NCBI GenBank assembly: GCA_021234155.1
Contig: JAJEKV010000014.1
Location: 10,189,563-10,253,562, forward strand
Direction of reading: 5' to 3'
From: Isoetes taiwanensis
Lineage: Eukaryota > Streptophyta > Lycopodiopsida > Isoetales > Isoetaceae
DNA length: 64,000 nucleotides
The notes under the pieces were generated by a model. That model was given only the letters and a program-made list of their open reading frames with translations, did not search any database and was not told the origin of the DNA. Of this stretch, positions 11,674 to 23,116 are shown in pieces. Position 1 is the stretch's first letter. Every line of letters begins with the position of its first letter. The position numbers were made by a program, and so were the translations under genes.

Positions 11674-13013
11674 TTACAAGCGTATTTCTCCACGGAATTG
11701 AATCCTCACCCTGTCTTTCTTATCATCCTTTCTTTCTGTGCTATCTTTTTGTGGCGTCCCATCCAGTCTGATTGTTAATTTAATCGGTCTATGGCTTTCC
11801 CTTTTCCCAGTCGGCCATTCTTGTAGCATCAGCCCTTCTATCTTTTCCGCTGCTTGGTCGTTCAAAATTATATAATCCACTATGCTCTTACCATGTGTGT
11901 TTTGGCTCGTAAAACCTCCCGATCCCCTCCATTTTTTCACGCCATTAGCTATGATCATCCCTGTTGCCGTGCCGTATCCCTCTGCCATTCCTGTGTCCTT
12001 GCCGTGTACACTATCTGACCATCTTTCTCATCCGTGTATGTGCTTTGTGCCTGTTCCTGTCTGGTTCTGGCATTTAGATCTCCTACTATAATCATTGGTC
12101 CCTGCTCCTTCCATTTCGTTATATTCTCTCCCAGTTCCAGCAATTCTAGCTTATCACTGTTTCGCGGGTAATATGTAATTATCAGAACTACCTCTTGTTT
12201 GTTTTTCAATTGGATATTCAAGATCATATATCTTTTATTGATATCTGAATGTAACATACATGCATTGTTAGCTACACTATTCTTTATATAACAAGCCAGG
12301 CCTGCACTCCCCCTCCCTATCTTGAAATCCCTGTCTTTCCAGCATGTGAACAGCTGGTATCCTTCCTCCTCTGGCAGCCTTTTAACGTTATGCTCCCATG
12401 TCTCCGCCAAGCATATTATGTCGCAGCCGTGGGCACCTTCTAGTCTTTCTCCATCATCCCATGGGTACCCGGTACAGTTCCAGTACCATAATGTCAGCGT
12501 CTTTTCCCCCGAGGTTGCTCCTTCGGGGTCTCCATGTTTTCTGTACCATTGCCTGTTCTCCTTGGTCTTCCCCTGATCTTCATTGTCGGGGTTGGCCCTC
12601 CGAACCCTGCTTGTGTTGCTCGCTCTTCGTTTCCCCCGCTTCCGCTTCTTCCTATTGCTCTGTTCTGGTTCCCTTCTACCGTGATTGCTCTCAGTGCTCC
12701 CCCCTGCAGTCTGTTCTCCAGCCCCTGTTGTATGGACTTCAGGGGGTGTATGTTTTCCTTTTCTGCTTCCGTTAATTTTGCTATCCCCTGCATCCCAGCT
12801 GAGACCTTGCCATTCTTGACCCCCGCCTGTATCCCTGCTTGGTTCAGCTCCCTGGCTTTGGCCAATTCCCTGTGTAGCCCCTGTCTCTGCATCACCGTTA
12901 AGGACTCCTGTACTTTGATTCCATTCCTCAATCTGGATCCCATCCGCAGGATCCTTTCCTTGGTTGCCATGTCTCTCAATGTCAGGTTTATGTGCCTCGA
13001 TCTCCCCCTCCAT
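11674..13013 (-). pseudogene. LINE A ORF2: AP endonuclease domain
   Basis: The domain nicks target DNA to prime reverse transcription. It starts near 12500 with LWYWNCTGY, followed by CLAETWEHN (catalytic Glu), MIIVGDLNART (Asp/Asn) and SIVDYIIL, and ends in SHRPIKL where SDHxPI is usual. A frameshift separates the 11955-13013 frame from the 11674-11988 frame. The part above about 12500 overlaps ORF1 in another frame and is probably not coding. Confidence 0.75.
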
Positions 13014-13561
13014 TGGCCTGATCTGAGGGCTTTGATGATGACGCCCCCGTGTTCCTTGAACACCGTCTCTATCACTTCTGCAGTAACTCGATATATATCC
13101 TCGTTAGGCCTCTCTGCTATCCCAATTAGCCTAACATCATGCTTAATTTTATTTTGCTCCTCATATTCCATTAAATGTGGCTTTATCCTATCAAATGACT
13201 CCCATGCATCCAGCTCAACATTTGATTTCTCTAATTCAACCAACCTTTGCAGGATCTTTGCTTTCTCTTCTTCGATCTCGTCCATTCTGCGCTGCATTTC
13301 CTCGTTCATCTTCTCCACCCCTCCTACTCTCACGTCCATGCTAGTGATGGCTATCTTGTTGATGTTGCACGTTCCAGCCAATGCGTTGAGTGCATCCAAG
13401 TTCGGGATCTTTGATTCTAGCTGCTTATCCATCTGTGCCAGGAAGTCCCTAAGGTCTTGTTGGCTCACTGGGGCTCTTGCTTGAAATATGGGTTCCCTTT
13501 TCTGTTTTTTCCCATCTTTTGCATGAGCATTACTCAATCTGCGAGGGTTATCTCTAAACAC
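12494..13561 (-). CDS. LINE A ORF1p-like RNA-binding protein
   Basis: ORF1 proteins coat the LINE RNA and chaperone it. A long coiled coil (repeated EEM, RRMDEIEEEKAKIL and similar) precedes an RRM/CTD-like segment with KHDVRLIGIAERPNED and SRHINLTLRDMATKERIL, the pattern of the Transposase_22 family of L1 ORF1p. The frame is open for 355 codons, but the codon at 13561 is GTG. The first in-frame ATG is about 43 codons further in, so the start is unsure. The 3' end overlaps the beginning of the endonuclease frame. This is the best-preserved ORF of the element. Confidence 0.7.
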   Translation of the reverse strand: MFRDNPRRLSNAHAKDGKKQKREPIFQARAPVSQQDLRDFLAQMDKQLESKIPNLDALNALAGTCNINKIAITSMDVRVGGVEKMNEEMQRRMDEIEEEKAKILQRLVELEKSNVELDAWESFDRIKPHLMEYEEQNKIKHDVRLIGIAERPNEDIYRVTAEVIETVFKEHGGVIIKALRSGQWRGRSRHINLTLRDMATKERILRMGSRLRNGIKVQESLTVMQRQGLHRELAKARELNQAGIQAGVKNGKVSAGMQGIAKLTEAEKENIHPLKSIQQGLENRLQGGALRAITVEGNQNRAIGRSGSGGNEERATQAGFGGPTPTMKIRGRPRRTGNGTENMETPKEQPRGKRR

Positions 13562-13600
13562 AGACCTATGGGGATGAAACGCCTGTTGATACAGGGAAAG

Positions 13601-16198
13601 GAAAGAGCAAATCTCTAAACGCTGCGTAGTTCATGGAAGATTATCATGTTGCAAAATACAGGTCGCTCAGAAGTCATGAATTAGGCCTTTTCGTCATATT
13701 TGAATGGAAATCCAGAGTTTGAGCCCGTTTTCGGCCTCAATCTATGCTTTGCAGGCATTTACATTAAGAAACCGGCAATCTGTTACAGACAACGAAGGGG
13801 AAAATTAATACAAAGAAGGATACACAAAAGGGAATTGGGTTGCAGGCTTTGGCAGCTCCAAGTGAATCGATTTGAATCTCAATACAATCTGGAGCATTCC
13901 GATCAGAGAAATTGTTAGCACATAGAACTCAGACACAATCCGCTCGCTTTGCCTTAGTTAGATTAGCTAATTCCGTTAGTTAGCCTTAGCCTATGAATTT
14001 TGAGTGTCTGGATCCTAAGGATGTGCTCTGCCAGCCAAAGACTAAAATTGGTATTGATTCTAACCATTCCTTCAATTTTCTGTTTGGGAGGGCCCAATTC
14101 GCTGTATTTTGTGTTCTTAGATGCAAAAAAAATTGGCAACTGAGATCAAATTTGGACGTTGCCAACATTTAGAATTCAGACTATCTGACATTTTGATCTT
14201 CCAAGGCATAAAATAGTCTTCTTAACCAAACTCCATACATCCCTCTCGGGGCAGACCCCTGTTTCCAACAGCATATCATAGAGAAAAGCAGAAAGAAGGG
14301 AGGAAAGTTATGAGGGTTTGATTCGGGAAGCTATAGGAGCTTAAATTTCGCAGGCCCCTACACAAGAACGACACAAGAGTACTAAATCTGTCTGTGTTAT
14401 TCCCAGAACGATACAGGGCCTTTTTCAAAGCATATAGCCTTGCATCAATGGAGGTATGGAGGTCATGGAAGCATATGAGCCAGTTCTGCGAGGGACTCTT
14501 ACAGCCACATCTATGTTCTCTGCTAGACCCCTGTGCCTTCCCAGCAGCATCATCAGAACCATCAGCAGTTTAGATTCAACATCAAATTTTGCTGATAAAC
14601 TCCATAGCACATCAGTGCATGACTTCCCTGAATTATTCAGCTTTCTCTCTTTGTTATCATCATATATGTAATCTTACCTGATCACCTCAAATATAATGTT
14701 AAATATGGAAAAATTCAGCCCATCATTTTGAACCTTCCTGTGTTCACATAGACAAATGAAGAACACCGCTGCAAACAGATATGCTGAATCACGAGCAAGG
14801 AGTCTTTAGCTCTGCAGCATAACCTGCTGATACTAGGTTTTTTCTTTGTGAAAACGCTTTATGTTCTCCTTGACTCTAGTGTTCTGCCTAGATATATATA
14901 TATATATAGATTTAGAACTAGAGCAAATCAACAAAAACGGTATCTAAATGGTCAGGTTGACCTTACATCAAACCGACATATATCACGAGCATAAAGGGTG
15001 AAAGATCTCCCAAGTTGACAACATTGGCACCGCAATTTCGTGTCGATATTTATTGGAAAAATCCCACCGCAAGCTTAGGAAGTGGTGATAAGCGTTGTAA
15101 TGCTGCAGATTTCCAATCCAGTACAAAAAAAAAAAAAAAAAAAAAAAAGCTTTGTCTAGCATTAAAGGCCATGATGGTGTAGATTAACCACATGCTTTGG
15201 TTATGGGGGAAAAGATGTGTGTAACATTTCATAGGATTGTTGAGCAAGTATCTATAGGGTAACTTGGTCCTGCCCTTGATATGGTGATCGAGCAGCCAGA
15301 TTATAAGCAGGGGACTACATAATTTTTATGCCAACGGGCTTGGGATCTAAGCAGCATGATATGGTGGGGCATCCCTATCTTTTAAAAGTTCTTGGCAGAG
15401 AAATTAGTGAGTGATCTTCCTGAAGTTCCATTTTGCACCATAGGAAGTGTTGGATCCAGATATAATGAGGAAGCTATAAATTGGAGGTCTAAATTAAACT
15501 CAACAAAACAATTGCAATTACTAGGACAATTGCAATTACTTAGACTACGTAGCAGTTGAGAAATGCTGAATGACGAGGGAAATATCTGGGTTCGACTTCC
15601 CAGGGGTGCAATAAAAATTTGAAAAAAAAGCACAACCCCCTCAAACTCATATCTATACCCAACTCCCACTATGAAAACGGCGCTGGCCTCGCCAGCGCTA
15701 AATTCTTGTATAGTATAGTCTTCTACCTTCATTCATATTTAGATTTGAAAGCTCTCTGGCTTTTGAGGCTTCGTGTGGTTTTTGTCCAGTTATGCAGAAT
15801 AGACCAAGATTGTGCATTGAGTAGGGGACTATGACTTGCACCCAATTTGAGCACTATGATCTTTACCTCACTATCTGACTGACCACTAAACCTGTGGCAG
15901 TGACACTTGGGAACAAAATCTATTTATGTGCTAAGATGTCCGGTGTTGGGGGAAATGTTGAGAGCCTACCTGAAATCTCCTAATGTTTTCCTAAACAGTC
16001 ACATTTTTCAAATTTCCTATCGGAAACTTGCATCGTCCCTATAAGAAAATACATGAAAATGTTTTGGAAAATTTCCTGCCACGCACTAACTTCACCAGAA
16101 ATTTTCTGTTTTTCAATCGGGAAAACCTACTTTACTCAACCAAAAATACTTGATTTTCCAATTGGAAAAACATGCTTTACCTAGTAAATATAAGAACA
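13601..16198. other. Gene-poor stretch
   Basis: No supportable gene. It holds an AT microsatellite (about 14890-14909), a 24-base A-run at 15125-15148 and the possible SINE fragment below. Confidence 0.5.
15541..15632 (+). mobile_element. Possible tRNA-derived SINE fragment
   Basis: TAGCAGTTGAG resembles a pol III box A, and GGGTTCGACTTCC about 30 bp on resembles box B (GGTTCGANNCC). A short A-rich tail (GAAAAAAAA) follows. The copy is short and imperfect. Confidence 0.3.
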
Positions 16199-16364
16199 GT
16201 TAGATGTTGTTCTGCCCTCTCGTCCAACCCTATGCCACCACGTGGCAATTTTTAGCAGAGATTCATTTCCAGGAAGTACAGTAACAAAATACTCATTGTT
16301 TTTTTTGGCGATTCTCTGCTCCAGCCGTCGAATGGCTGACACGTGGAACAGAACAACACCTAAC
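16199..16364. mobile_element. MITE-like fold-back element, 166 bp
   Basis: Terminal inverted repeats of 16 bp: GTTAGATGTTGTTCTG at 16199-16214 and CAGAACAACACCTAAC at 16349-16364 (15 of 16 pair). No ORF. I could not find a target-site duplication, so the superfamily is unknown. Confidence 0.5.
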
Positions 16365-16380
16365 TCTTCTCCACGTTATA

Positions 16381-16459
16381 GGAAAGCCCATTTAGTGGGC
16401 TTTCTTGCTCCGCGCTGTCGCGCGTCGCCCTGCTTCCACAGCAGGAAAGCCCACTAAAT
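16381..16459. repeat. Three-arm inverted repeat with two competing hairpins
   Basis: GAAAGCCCA occurs near 16382 and again at 16444, both complementary to TGGGCTTTC at 16396-16404. The larger hairpin pairs 16390-16409 with 16440-16459 (19 of 20) around a GC-rich loop. The smaller pairs about 16382-16390 with 16396-16404. Only one can form at a time. Confidence 0.7.
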
Positions 16460-17600
16460 TTGAACATAACAAATTTGAACTTTTTAGCTGTGGTTGCTTA
16501 TGGGATTTGTGATTTTTGGATCATAATAAATGGATATCAAGTATTGAATCTATTTAATGGTTCTTTATTTTTTAAAGTTGCCAATATTTTTTATTTTTGG
16601 TTTTTTTTTAGCACTTCTGCACAAATGTTGTCCAGGGTTCTGAGCATTCTGAGGCTCTCCACATTGCCGTAGCTAGGTTTTTTTAACAGGTGGATAATGC
16701 TTGAGCCCTTGGATTACATCCACTACCATGGAAATTAAGAAAATTACAGTCTGTTATGAAAGCAAAAAGTATCTCCGATAGAGTTGCTTTCATAAAAATG
16801 AAAACTCTAGTTGTGTTGGGTATGCAGTTTTAGGTGCTTCTTTCTATCAAGATTTCTCTAAAAAAATCCATTTTTCTTCATCTTTCCCTGTTGAGAACTC
16901 TGTATCTTTGCCGGATAGTTTAACGCAATACTTTTTTTTATAATCTTGAGCATATCAATCAAAAATGTCTCTCCGGACCGATCTGCTTAAGCCAAATCAG
17001 TAAAAAAAAAATCGCCTTTTTTTATTGCAGATAAGCCAGTGAGAAGATGATGTCAAACTTCGCCAAAAAAGAAGCCCAAGATCCACTTTGCAAGGCTGAT
17101 TCTTGCAAAGATGATCCAAATAGTTTAACTCATCAGAAGGAAAAAAAGATCAAATGGTTGATTCATTTGGGAAGATGTAGGAAAGAGATCCTCAATACAA
17201 CAAATTTTCATGATTTCTCGTGGCAAAAGCACAGGATGGAAGTTTTGGTTTCATGTTGTTCCGTTGTTCGGTTGCTTATGGTGTTTGCAATCATTCAAAT
17301 TAAGGAAAATGGCTGGGCTCAGTTCTTATATTCCCTTAGTTTGTAACAAGTTGTCTAAGCACTATTTTGCTCTGGTGGCTATTTGGAAATTACGATTGTA
17401 ATAGGATCAAATGCAAGATAATGGCATCTCTAGTGTACTTAACAGCAAGTTGCTCATGGTTTCTGCCTAGATTTCTCTATTTTGGTATACCTAACCTAGT
17501 TGTCCTCCTCCATATGAACAAGAAGTGCACTCATTCGATTTCATTTTCGTAGTCACTTTGCTTCTCCTTTCATGTTATTTCCTAGTTATTGGTTGTAATG
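16460..17600. other. AT-rich spacer, no gene seen
   Basis: Short open frames at 17047-17552 have no recognisable domain and no intron logic that I could see. Confidence 0.4.
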
Positions 17601-17609
17601 AACAAGGAA

Positions 17610-17941
17610 CAAGAGATGCATCTATGAAGAGAGCACAAGACCTAAACTACATCTCTTATTCAAGTTAACAAAAATGTACAAAATTTTGGCCTTTTGTCCA
17701 TGTGAAAAGACATGAACCAAAAGACACGTAGCAAACTACTGTACAAATACATGTATAAACATATATCTCGTTTTGTCCTAAGGTTCTTTACATTCTCTTT
17801 GACTTAAAAAAGACAATGTCCTCATTGTCAGTCCATGTCTTCAAGTCCGAAGATTTCCCAAGAGTTTGTCTAAAACCTCGGGATAAGCATCTTTCTCGTA
17901 TAGCATGTGCTTAGAGAAAGTCTTCATTCCTGACAGCTAAA
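17610..17941 (-). mobile_element. Possible end of another LTR element
   Basis: On the minus strand, a purine-rich stretch at about 17800-17840 ending GAGAATGTAAAGAACC looks like a polypurine tract followed by an LTR start (TGTAAAG), in the same layout as the element next door. No partner LTR was found. Confidence 0.25.
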
Positions 17942-19178
17942 TGACAATACAAGCACAAGACAACATAAGTAACACGTCATAGCAAGCGCTCTACCCTGGG
18001 CTCTGACTCCATGGGGTCAACTGACGGTCAGGACCGCAAGATATCTGCAAACAGAAGTATAACATGGTGTCTGGCATAGAAAAATGGCTAGGGTAGCCCA
18101 CTCCATCTGCCCTCCTATACACACTTTGTAGATAGGCTGAAACAGGCTATGGCGTGGTTGTAGCCTTCCGGAGACGCAATCTCATGGAATCACCCTATGA
18201 GATTTCTCCGGGTTACATCTCCCCGGTCCGATGAGGCAGGTCAGAGAAGTGTCCCCTCCCCGAACACAATGGATCCCTGGGTGTACTAGAGAATACGTGC
18301 CATCTCGGTGCACACGCAGCCGTACCCCACTTGAACCCCCCAAAATCCATGGACTGCTAGGCGCACCCATTGAGCCCAGGACATCCATATAGGCATGTTT
18401 CCCGCGACCCAAGAGGTGTCAGACCCATGCCGGCCCAACGCGAGGACCAGCTATAAGCCTAGCACATTGTAGGAGTCTTGTAGCAACGCTAGAAAAGACC
18501 CCACCCCCGTTTCACCATTGTACCCGTTATCTGGTGCTGAACCACAGCCAGGTGGGCTCTTGTGCACAGGCTGCATTTACTGGGTCTTAAGGGTTCTAGA
18601 TAGAGACATCTCTAATTCTAGGAAGTTTCAGGTTTCTACCCTCCCCTTAACCCCAGACACACGGAAGGAACAGAAAGAAGGAATATAATCACAATCAAAG
18701 CATCTATCATCATCCCAGTAACATATAAACAAGAATTTAACCATTCCATCTACTCAAAGAAGTGTTAGCTGAAGCATAAACTATCTAGGGACTAACTGGT
18801 CTCTTGGCTGGAGCCTCGCGAAAGGCTTCCATTCTTCAAGTCTAATCACAACAGCTGGTGGCTCCTCCTTCCTCCCCTTTCCCCAAATCGATTTGGGGTA
18901 GAAATGGGGGTAAGACCCCAATTTGCCCTCTAAACTTGGCAAGTCCCCCTTGGCCAATCGAGTTGGATCAGGTGGCACCGCCCCATTGGTTGACTTTAAC
19001 TAATTAATAACCTAATTAACCTAATTAGGTTAATTATCCCTTAATATTTTAGCATAGCTAAAGAAAACCCTTTTGGTTAGCCCAGGTATTCCATTATTGA
19101 CCCCTAAAGGTCTAGTTGTATACTAGTGACATGTCATAGTATATATACGTATACCATATAAATACCTGGAACGTCACA
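17942..19178 (-). mobile_element. LTR (3' LTR of a chromovirus), about 1.24 kb
   Basis: On the minus strand it starts TGTGACGTTCC at 19178, directly after a polypurine tract (AAGGGGGGAGAA, about 19179-19190), and ends ..TATTGTCA at 17942, giving TG...CA ends. An inverted, diverged copy is found at 28873-29163 plus 39674-40540, which confirms the repeat and its approximate length. It is AT-rich near 19000-19100. The low-coordinate end is set by comparison and may be off by some bases. Confidence 0.75.
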
Positions 19179-21410
19179 TTCTCCCCCCTTGGAATAATGC
19201 TGTCCTCAGCATTAGGGCTAGAAGAAAACAATTAAGTTATAAAAGATAACTCTATTTGCTGAGGTAATACAGGTGTACATATATAGTTGTTGTAGGACCA
19301 AAATGGGACCAAAATCCCTTAACAGAAGATAAGAAATACCATAACAACAAACTTAAATAGGGCACGCATAGGAAAAAACAGTTAAATAACAAGAGATGGC
19401 CCCAGACTGAGGCGTAGGATCTTCTACAGCATGTCAGTACGCACTACTGGCCTGCTGAATTACAGTACATCAGTACTTACAAAATAATTTAAGTAGTGTG
19501 GTTGAAGGGACCACCCCCTTAAAAAAGAAATATGAATGCATAATGCCTAAGGCTTGCATGTCGTCTCGGCGTAAGGAATGGCCATATTTCCATTATAGCC
19601 GTAGATGGATGCATCCTATCATGAATGTCTATATGCCCAATTCTCCATCTAGGATGCATTGTAACCCAACCCCTTAAATGATTCATGTCGGATCGTCTCA
19701 TATGATCCCTGCCGGACACATAGTACAATGTTTACCATTAGGGTTGGAATTGATCGCATCCTGAAGGGTTCGGCCGTGGCATTCTCGCATAAAGTTTGGG
19801 TAAGTCTTGACCAAATCCGTTTTAAGAATCCATGTTGCATCCGTCGTCGATCCACTTAACCAAATACTGCAAGATTGAGTTTTGCAGGTCTATTTATATG
19901 CACGATCAAGGAGGGCTTCAGGCACGATCTCAATTGGTCTTCCGTCATTTCTAGAAGTGTTGGCGTGTCAAGAATCTCTTCTGGATCATGGTTATGCTTC
20001 TTGAGAAGGCTCACATGGAAGACTTTGTGGACCTTCAAATGCGCGGGTAGGTTCAACCGGTAGGCTTGAAAGCCTATCCTTTCGGTTATCTCAAAGGGTC
20101 CCGCCCATCTCGGTGCAAGATTCTTACAATTGCCAATTTTGAGTTTGGCTTGCTTCACCTTGATCTTTAGCCATATGGACTCACCAACCTGAAATTCCCA
20201 TTGTGTCCAATGCTGGTCGGCAAGGCTCTTTTGCTGAGCTCTAGCAGCTAACAAATACCCTCGAACTTCTTCAACTAGGGTTTGCATATCTGTAAGCAAT
20301 TGTTGAGACACTTCTGCCTTAGAAACTGAGATATGCCACGTGTCTGGCGTAAGGCATTGGTAGCCATAATTGATCATAAAAGGAGATATCCTTGAAAACT
20401 CCTGCCTAGTACTGTTATAGGCAAACTCCACTAAATGAATATAATCTGCCCATTGGGATTGCTTGTTCCAGACATAGTTACGTAACATATCTTCAATTAT
20501 GCGATTGGTACGCTCTATTTGGCCATCCGTCTGTGGGTGGTAAGTTGTGCTCATAGCAAGTTTAGTTTGAATAGTGCTAAAGAAATCCTTCCAAAACACA
20601 TTAACAAACTTAGGACGCCGGTCTGATATAATGGTACGGGGCATCCCGTGCAGTCGAAACACCTCCTTGGTGAATAACAAGGCAGTATCTAATGCAGTGT
20701 CTGTGGTCCGACATGGCAAGAAGTGCGCCATTTTAGAAAGCTTGTCGACCACCACCATTAAGGCATCAAAGCCCCTTAAGGTGCGCAGAGCTCCACAATA
20801 AAATCCATGGTAATGACTTCCTATTTTGCATTAGGCACATCTAAAGGTTGCAATTCCCCTGGATACGTAACTGTTCTGCCTTTGTTTGCTGACAAATCCG
20901 ACATTGCTTAATGTACCGGGCAATATATTTCTTCATGCCTGGCCAAAAATAACTGAAGTGGATCTTGAAATATGTCTTCATAAATCCTACATGCCCCGCC
21001 ATAGGACTGTTATGTGTATCGTGGAGAATGAGCTTATGAACTCCTGACGGCTCGGGGACACATAACTTATCCTTGTAGTAAAGGAGATCACCTTCCTGTT
21101 TATAATGGCGGAAAGCCTCCCTCTCCTTATCTGTCCTGGCTTCCTTGGATGGACTTTGCCATATCTCCTAAAATTGAGGATTTGCTAGAAGAGCCTGATG
21201 TGCTTACCAAACTCGCTGGAGAGCGTGGAAATAGCATTACAATGTGTTCGAGTGACCAAGGGATGTCTAGAAAGTGCGTCACCAACCACATTATGCTTGC
21301 CCGGCTTATAGACTACTTCAAAATCATACTCTTCCAGGAACTCCACCTAGAAATGTTAGTCATTACATTTCTCTGTCATGACGCTATGACGCTGTTGTGG
21401 CATTCCAAAT
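19179..21410 (-). pseudogene. Ty3/Gypsy chromovirus pol remnant: integrase plus chromodomain
   Basis: Order on the minus strand: RNase H-integrase connection with EYDFEVVYKPGKHNVV and GDALSRHP (about 21350-21220), zinc-binding HDTHNSPMAGHVGFMKT and CRICQQTK (about 21050-20880), then an open 300-codon integrase core and C-terminus (20758-19856). The core has all three catalytic acids visible: VVVDKLSK, ISDRRPKF and GQIERTNR. Just beyond its stop, another frame reads QYLVKW, the start of a chromodomain, so one frameshift separates integrase from chromodomain. RT and most of RNase H are missing. The remainder down to 19179 is pre-LTR spacer. It belongs with the 17942-19178 LTR. Confidence 0.85.
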
Positions 21411-21871
21411 GATTTGGCATCCTCATTTAAGCCATAGTCATGGCCTAAGTTAGCGAGTGAGCCTTTGTATAAATCGTAAATTACCTGGAGTCATCAAGGT
21501 GCCTGCCTGGTATTTTGTGAGTCTTCCTACAATACAGACGTTTGATATAACCCGGGCTTGTAGCGATGTTCAAGCCCTGTATATTCAAACTTACACCTCC
21601 ATGTAACCCATGGTGTTCACCTCTGCCTAATCCGGGTATAGATCATGTGGGAAATCTAGTCTTCGGTGTCTATAAAAGACACATTTGGGCTTCTAGCAAG
21701 TAACTGCTATTCGCTATCTATCCTAGAATTGTACTATTGTACTGTTCCACTCAACATCTTAAGCTTCATTCTATGGGCCGTTGACATTTATTTCACGTGC
21801 CAACCACAACATCATACCCTAGCATGCAACGGATTGACGGTCCTTTGCACATTTCGAACATATCTCCAGAC
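21411..21871. other. Degenerate retroelement DNA left of the gag-only insertion
   Basis: No open frame with a domain. It is continuous with 25161 onward before the insertion. Confidence 0.4.
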
Positions 21872-21876
21872 CCTTC

Positions 21877-22656
21877 TGATACAATTAAGGGGTTTTTAGC
21901 GACTAAGACACAAGAATGATAATATTATAACAGCTTCTCTTAAGAACAAGAGAACTTGGTTACCACAACCAAGTTATGGAGCATCCAGTTACCACCCAAC
22001 CGGATCCAAATCTAAGGCAAATTCCAAAGGGGTTTAACACAAAGGAATTGATCAAGGCTTATTTCCCTAGCACAAGATCATTCTATTACATCAGCTTAAG
22101 AGCTTAATCAGGTTCAAGAGTAGAAGTCGTTGAGATTGAAGGCTCGTCTCAAACACCTAGTCGCACAAGGGAAGCAGATGTTATGCTGGCGGTACTCAAA
22201 GCGGATCAAAGAGTTTCAGGATCAGAGATCCCTGCAATATCAACGCTGGCAGATCGGTTTCAGCAGTGGATGCCGGATTTATAGAAGTCGAAAGGAGTAG
22301 CCGAAATTCTCTCTGAATCTTCCGGAACTGACCGATATCCTCTTTTGTAGCCAGATCGATCCTTTTTTTTGTTGGTAAAAGGTCTTCAGTTTACGCTATT
22401 CTGGTCTCCGCCCTTTTGGGGCTAAATTATCCATGCGCCAGGTATTTTTACACATCCCTTTTTAATCCACGACCCCTAATTTTGATATTAGCTCATGTTC
22501 ACATACGTAGAAGCCTTTTAGTTTATATTTTAAATGGTTGATGTAATAACATGCACCCCTTTGTCAAGTCTTATGAACCATTGAAATGTTATCGCCCCTT
22601 GGCAATTTCCTTAGTCTTTTTACTTTGGATCGCTCCCCCTAGCCTGCTCCATATCA
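21877..22656 (-). repeat. 3' LTR of the gag-only element
   Basis: 780 bp; on the plus strand it starts TGATACAATTAAGG and ends GCCTGCTCCATATCA. It lies next to the CCTTC duplication at 21872-21876. The purine-rich stretch GAGAAGGGATGGAT (minus strand) just inside is the likely polypurine tract. Confidence 0.93.
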
Positions 22657-22739
22657 ATCCATCCCTTCTCAAAGTTGATCGCCCACGATCAACAAGATTC
22701 CAGAGACTTCTTATTCCTTCACAACTCATAAATAGTTAC

Positions 22740-22984
22740 GGATATTCTTGTACTACCAAAGTACCCGAATATCCCTCGTACCTCCAGGGTACAGATGTAA
22801 TTTGTCAAGCCAATTGTGTTGCAACCACAATTACTAATCTTCCAAGAATTACATCTTATGCTCTCTTGTCAAGCCGATTGTGCTGCAGTCACAACCACTA
22901 ATCTTCCAAGAGGCGTTCACAACTAGTATACCATGTTCAAGCCGGCTACGTTGCAATCGTAGTCACTAATCTACCATGGTATAC
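22740..22984 (-). repeat. Array of nested hairpins between gag and the 3' LTR
   Basis: Three tandem units share one design: outer stem, TCAAGCC, inner stem, 7-nt loop, inner stem, ACTAATCT(T/A)CC, outer stem (plus-strand reading). Unit 1: outer 22794-22802/22847-22855, inner 22812-22818/22826-22832. Unit 2: outer 22863-22868/22907-22912, inner 22876-22882/22890-22896. Unit 3: outer 22926-22935/22975-22984, inner 22944-22950/22958-22964. The stems differ in sequence between units but still pair; the single-stranded parts are conserved. A related double hairpin precedes them (22740-22747/22767-22774 outer, 22750-22754/22760-22764 inner), then a simple one (22778-22782/22788-22792). Function unknown. 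Confidence 0.85.
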
Positions 22985-23116
22985 ACATTCAAAGTATCTA
23001 TTCCTTATACCAAATAAAGAAAATCAACCTTGAAAAAAAAACCTCTTTATTTCTAATAAAGAATTTCACTTACAAAAACTTCCGTAATCTCTCCAAGAAG
23101 AGAGGTCGCCGGCTAT

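Larger units (their letters stand above)
8994..13600 (-). mobile_element. LINE A: non-LTR retrotransposon with pentanucleotide tail
   Basis: On the minus strand it has an L1-like ORF1 (12494-13561), an AP endonuclease (11674-13013), a decayed reverse transcriptase (about 10400-11300) and a 3' end marked by (TATTC)n, seen on the plus strand as tandem TAGAA at 8994-9016. The tail is a microsatellite rather than poly(A), unlike LINE D in this window. The 5' boundary is uncertain because I could not find target-site duplications. The element is dead: ORF2 is broken by several frameshifts and stops. Confidence 0.85.

Noticed and set aside
12534-13484. 316-codon plus-strand ORF
   Set aside because: Shadow of LINE A ORF1, which is on the minus strand; the translation is low-complexity Ser/Cys/Leu without a domain.
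17047-17552. Overlapping short plus-strand ORFs suggesting an organelle-derived insert
   Set aside because: I could not match them to any plastid or mitochondrial gene, and no flanking signals support it.
22740-22984. Hammerhead ribozyme (retrozyme) in the gag-only element
   Set aside because: The CTGATGA and GAAA core blocks are not present on either strand of the array.
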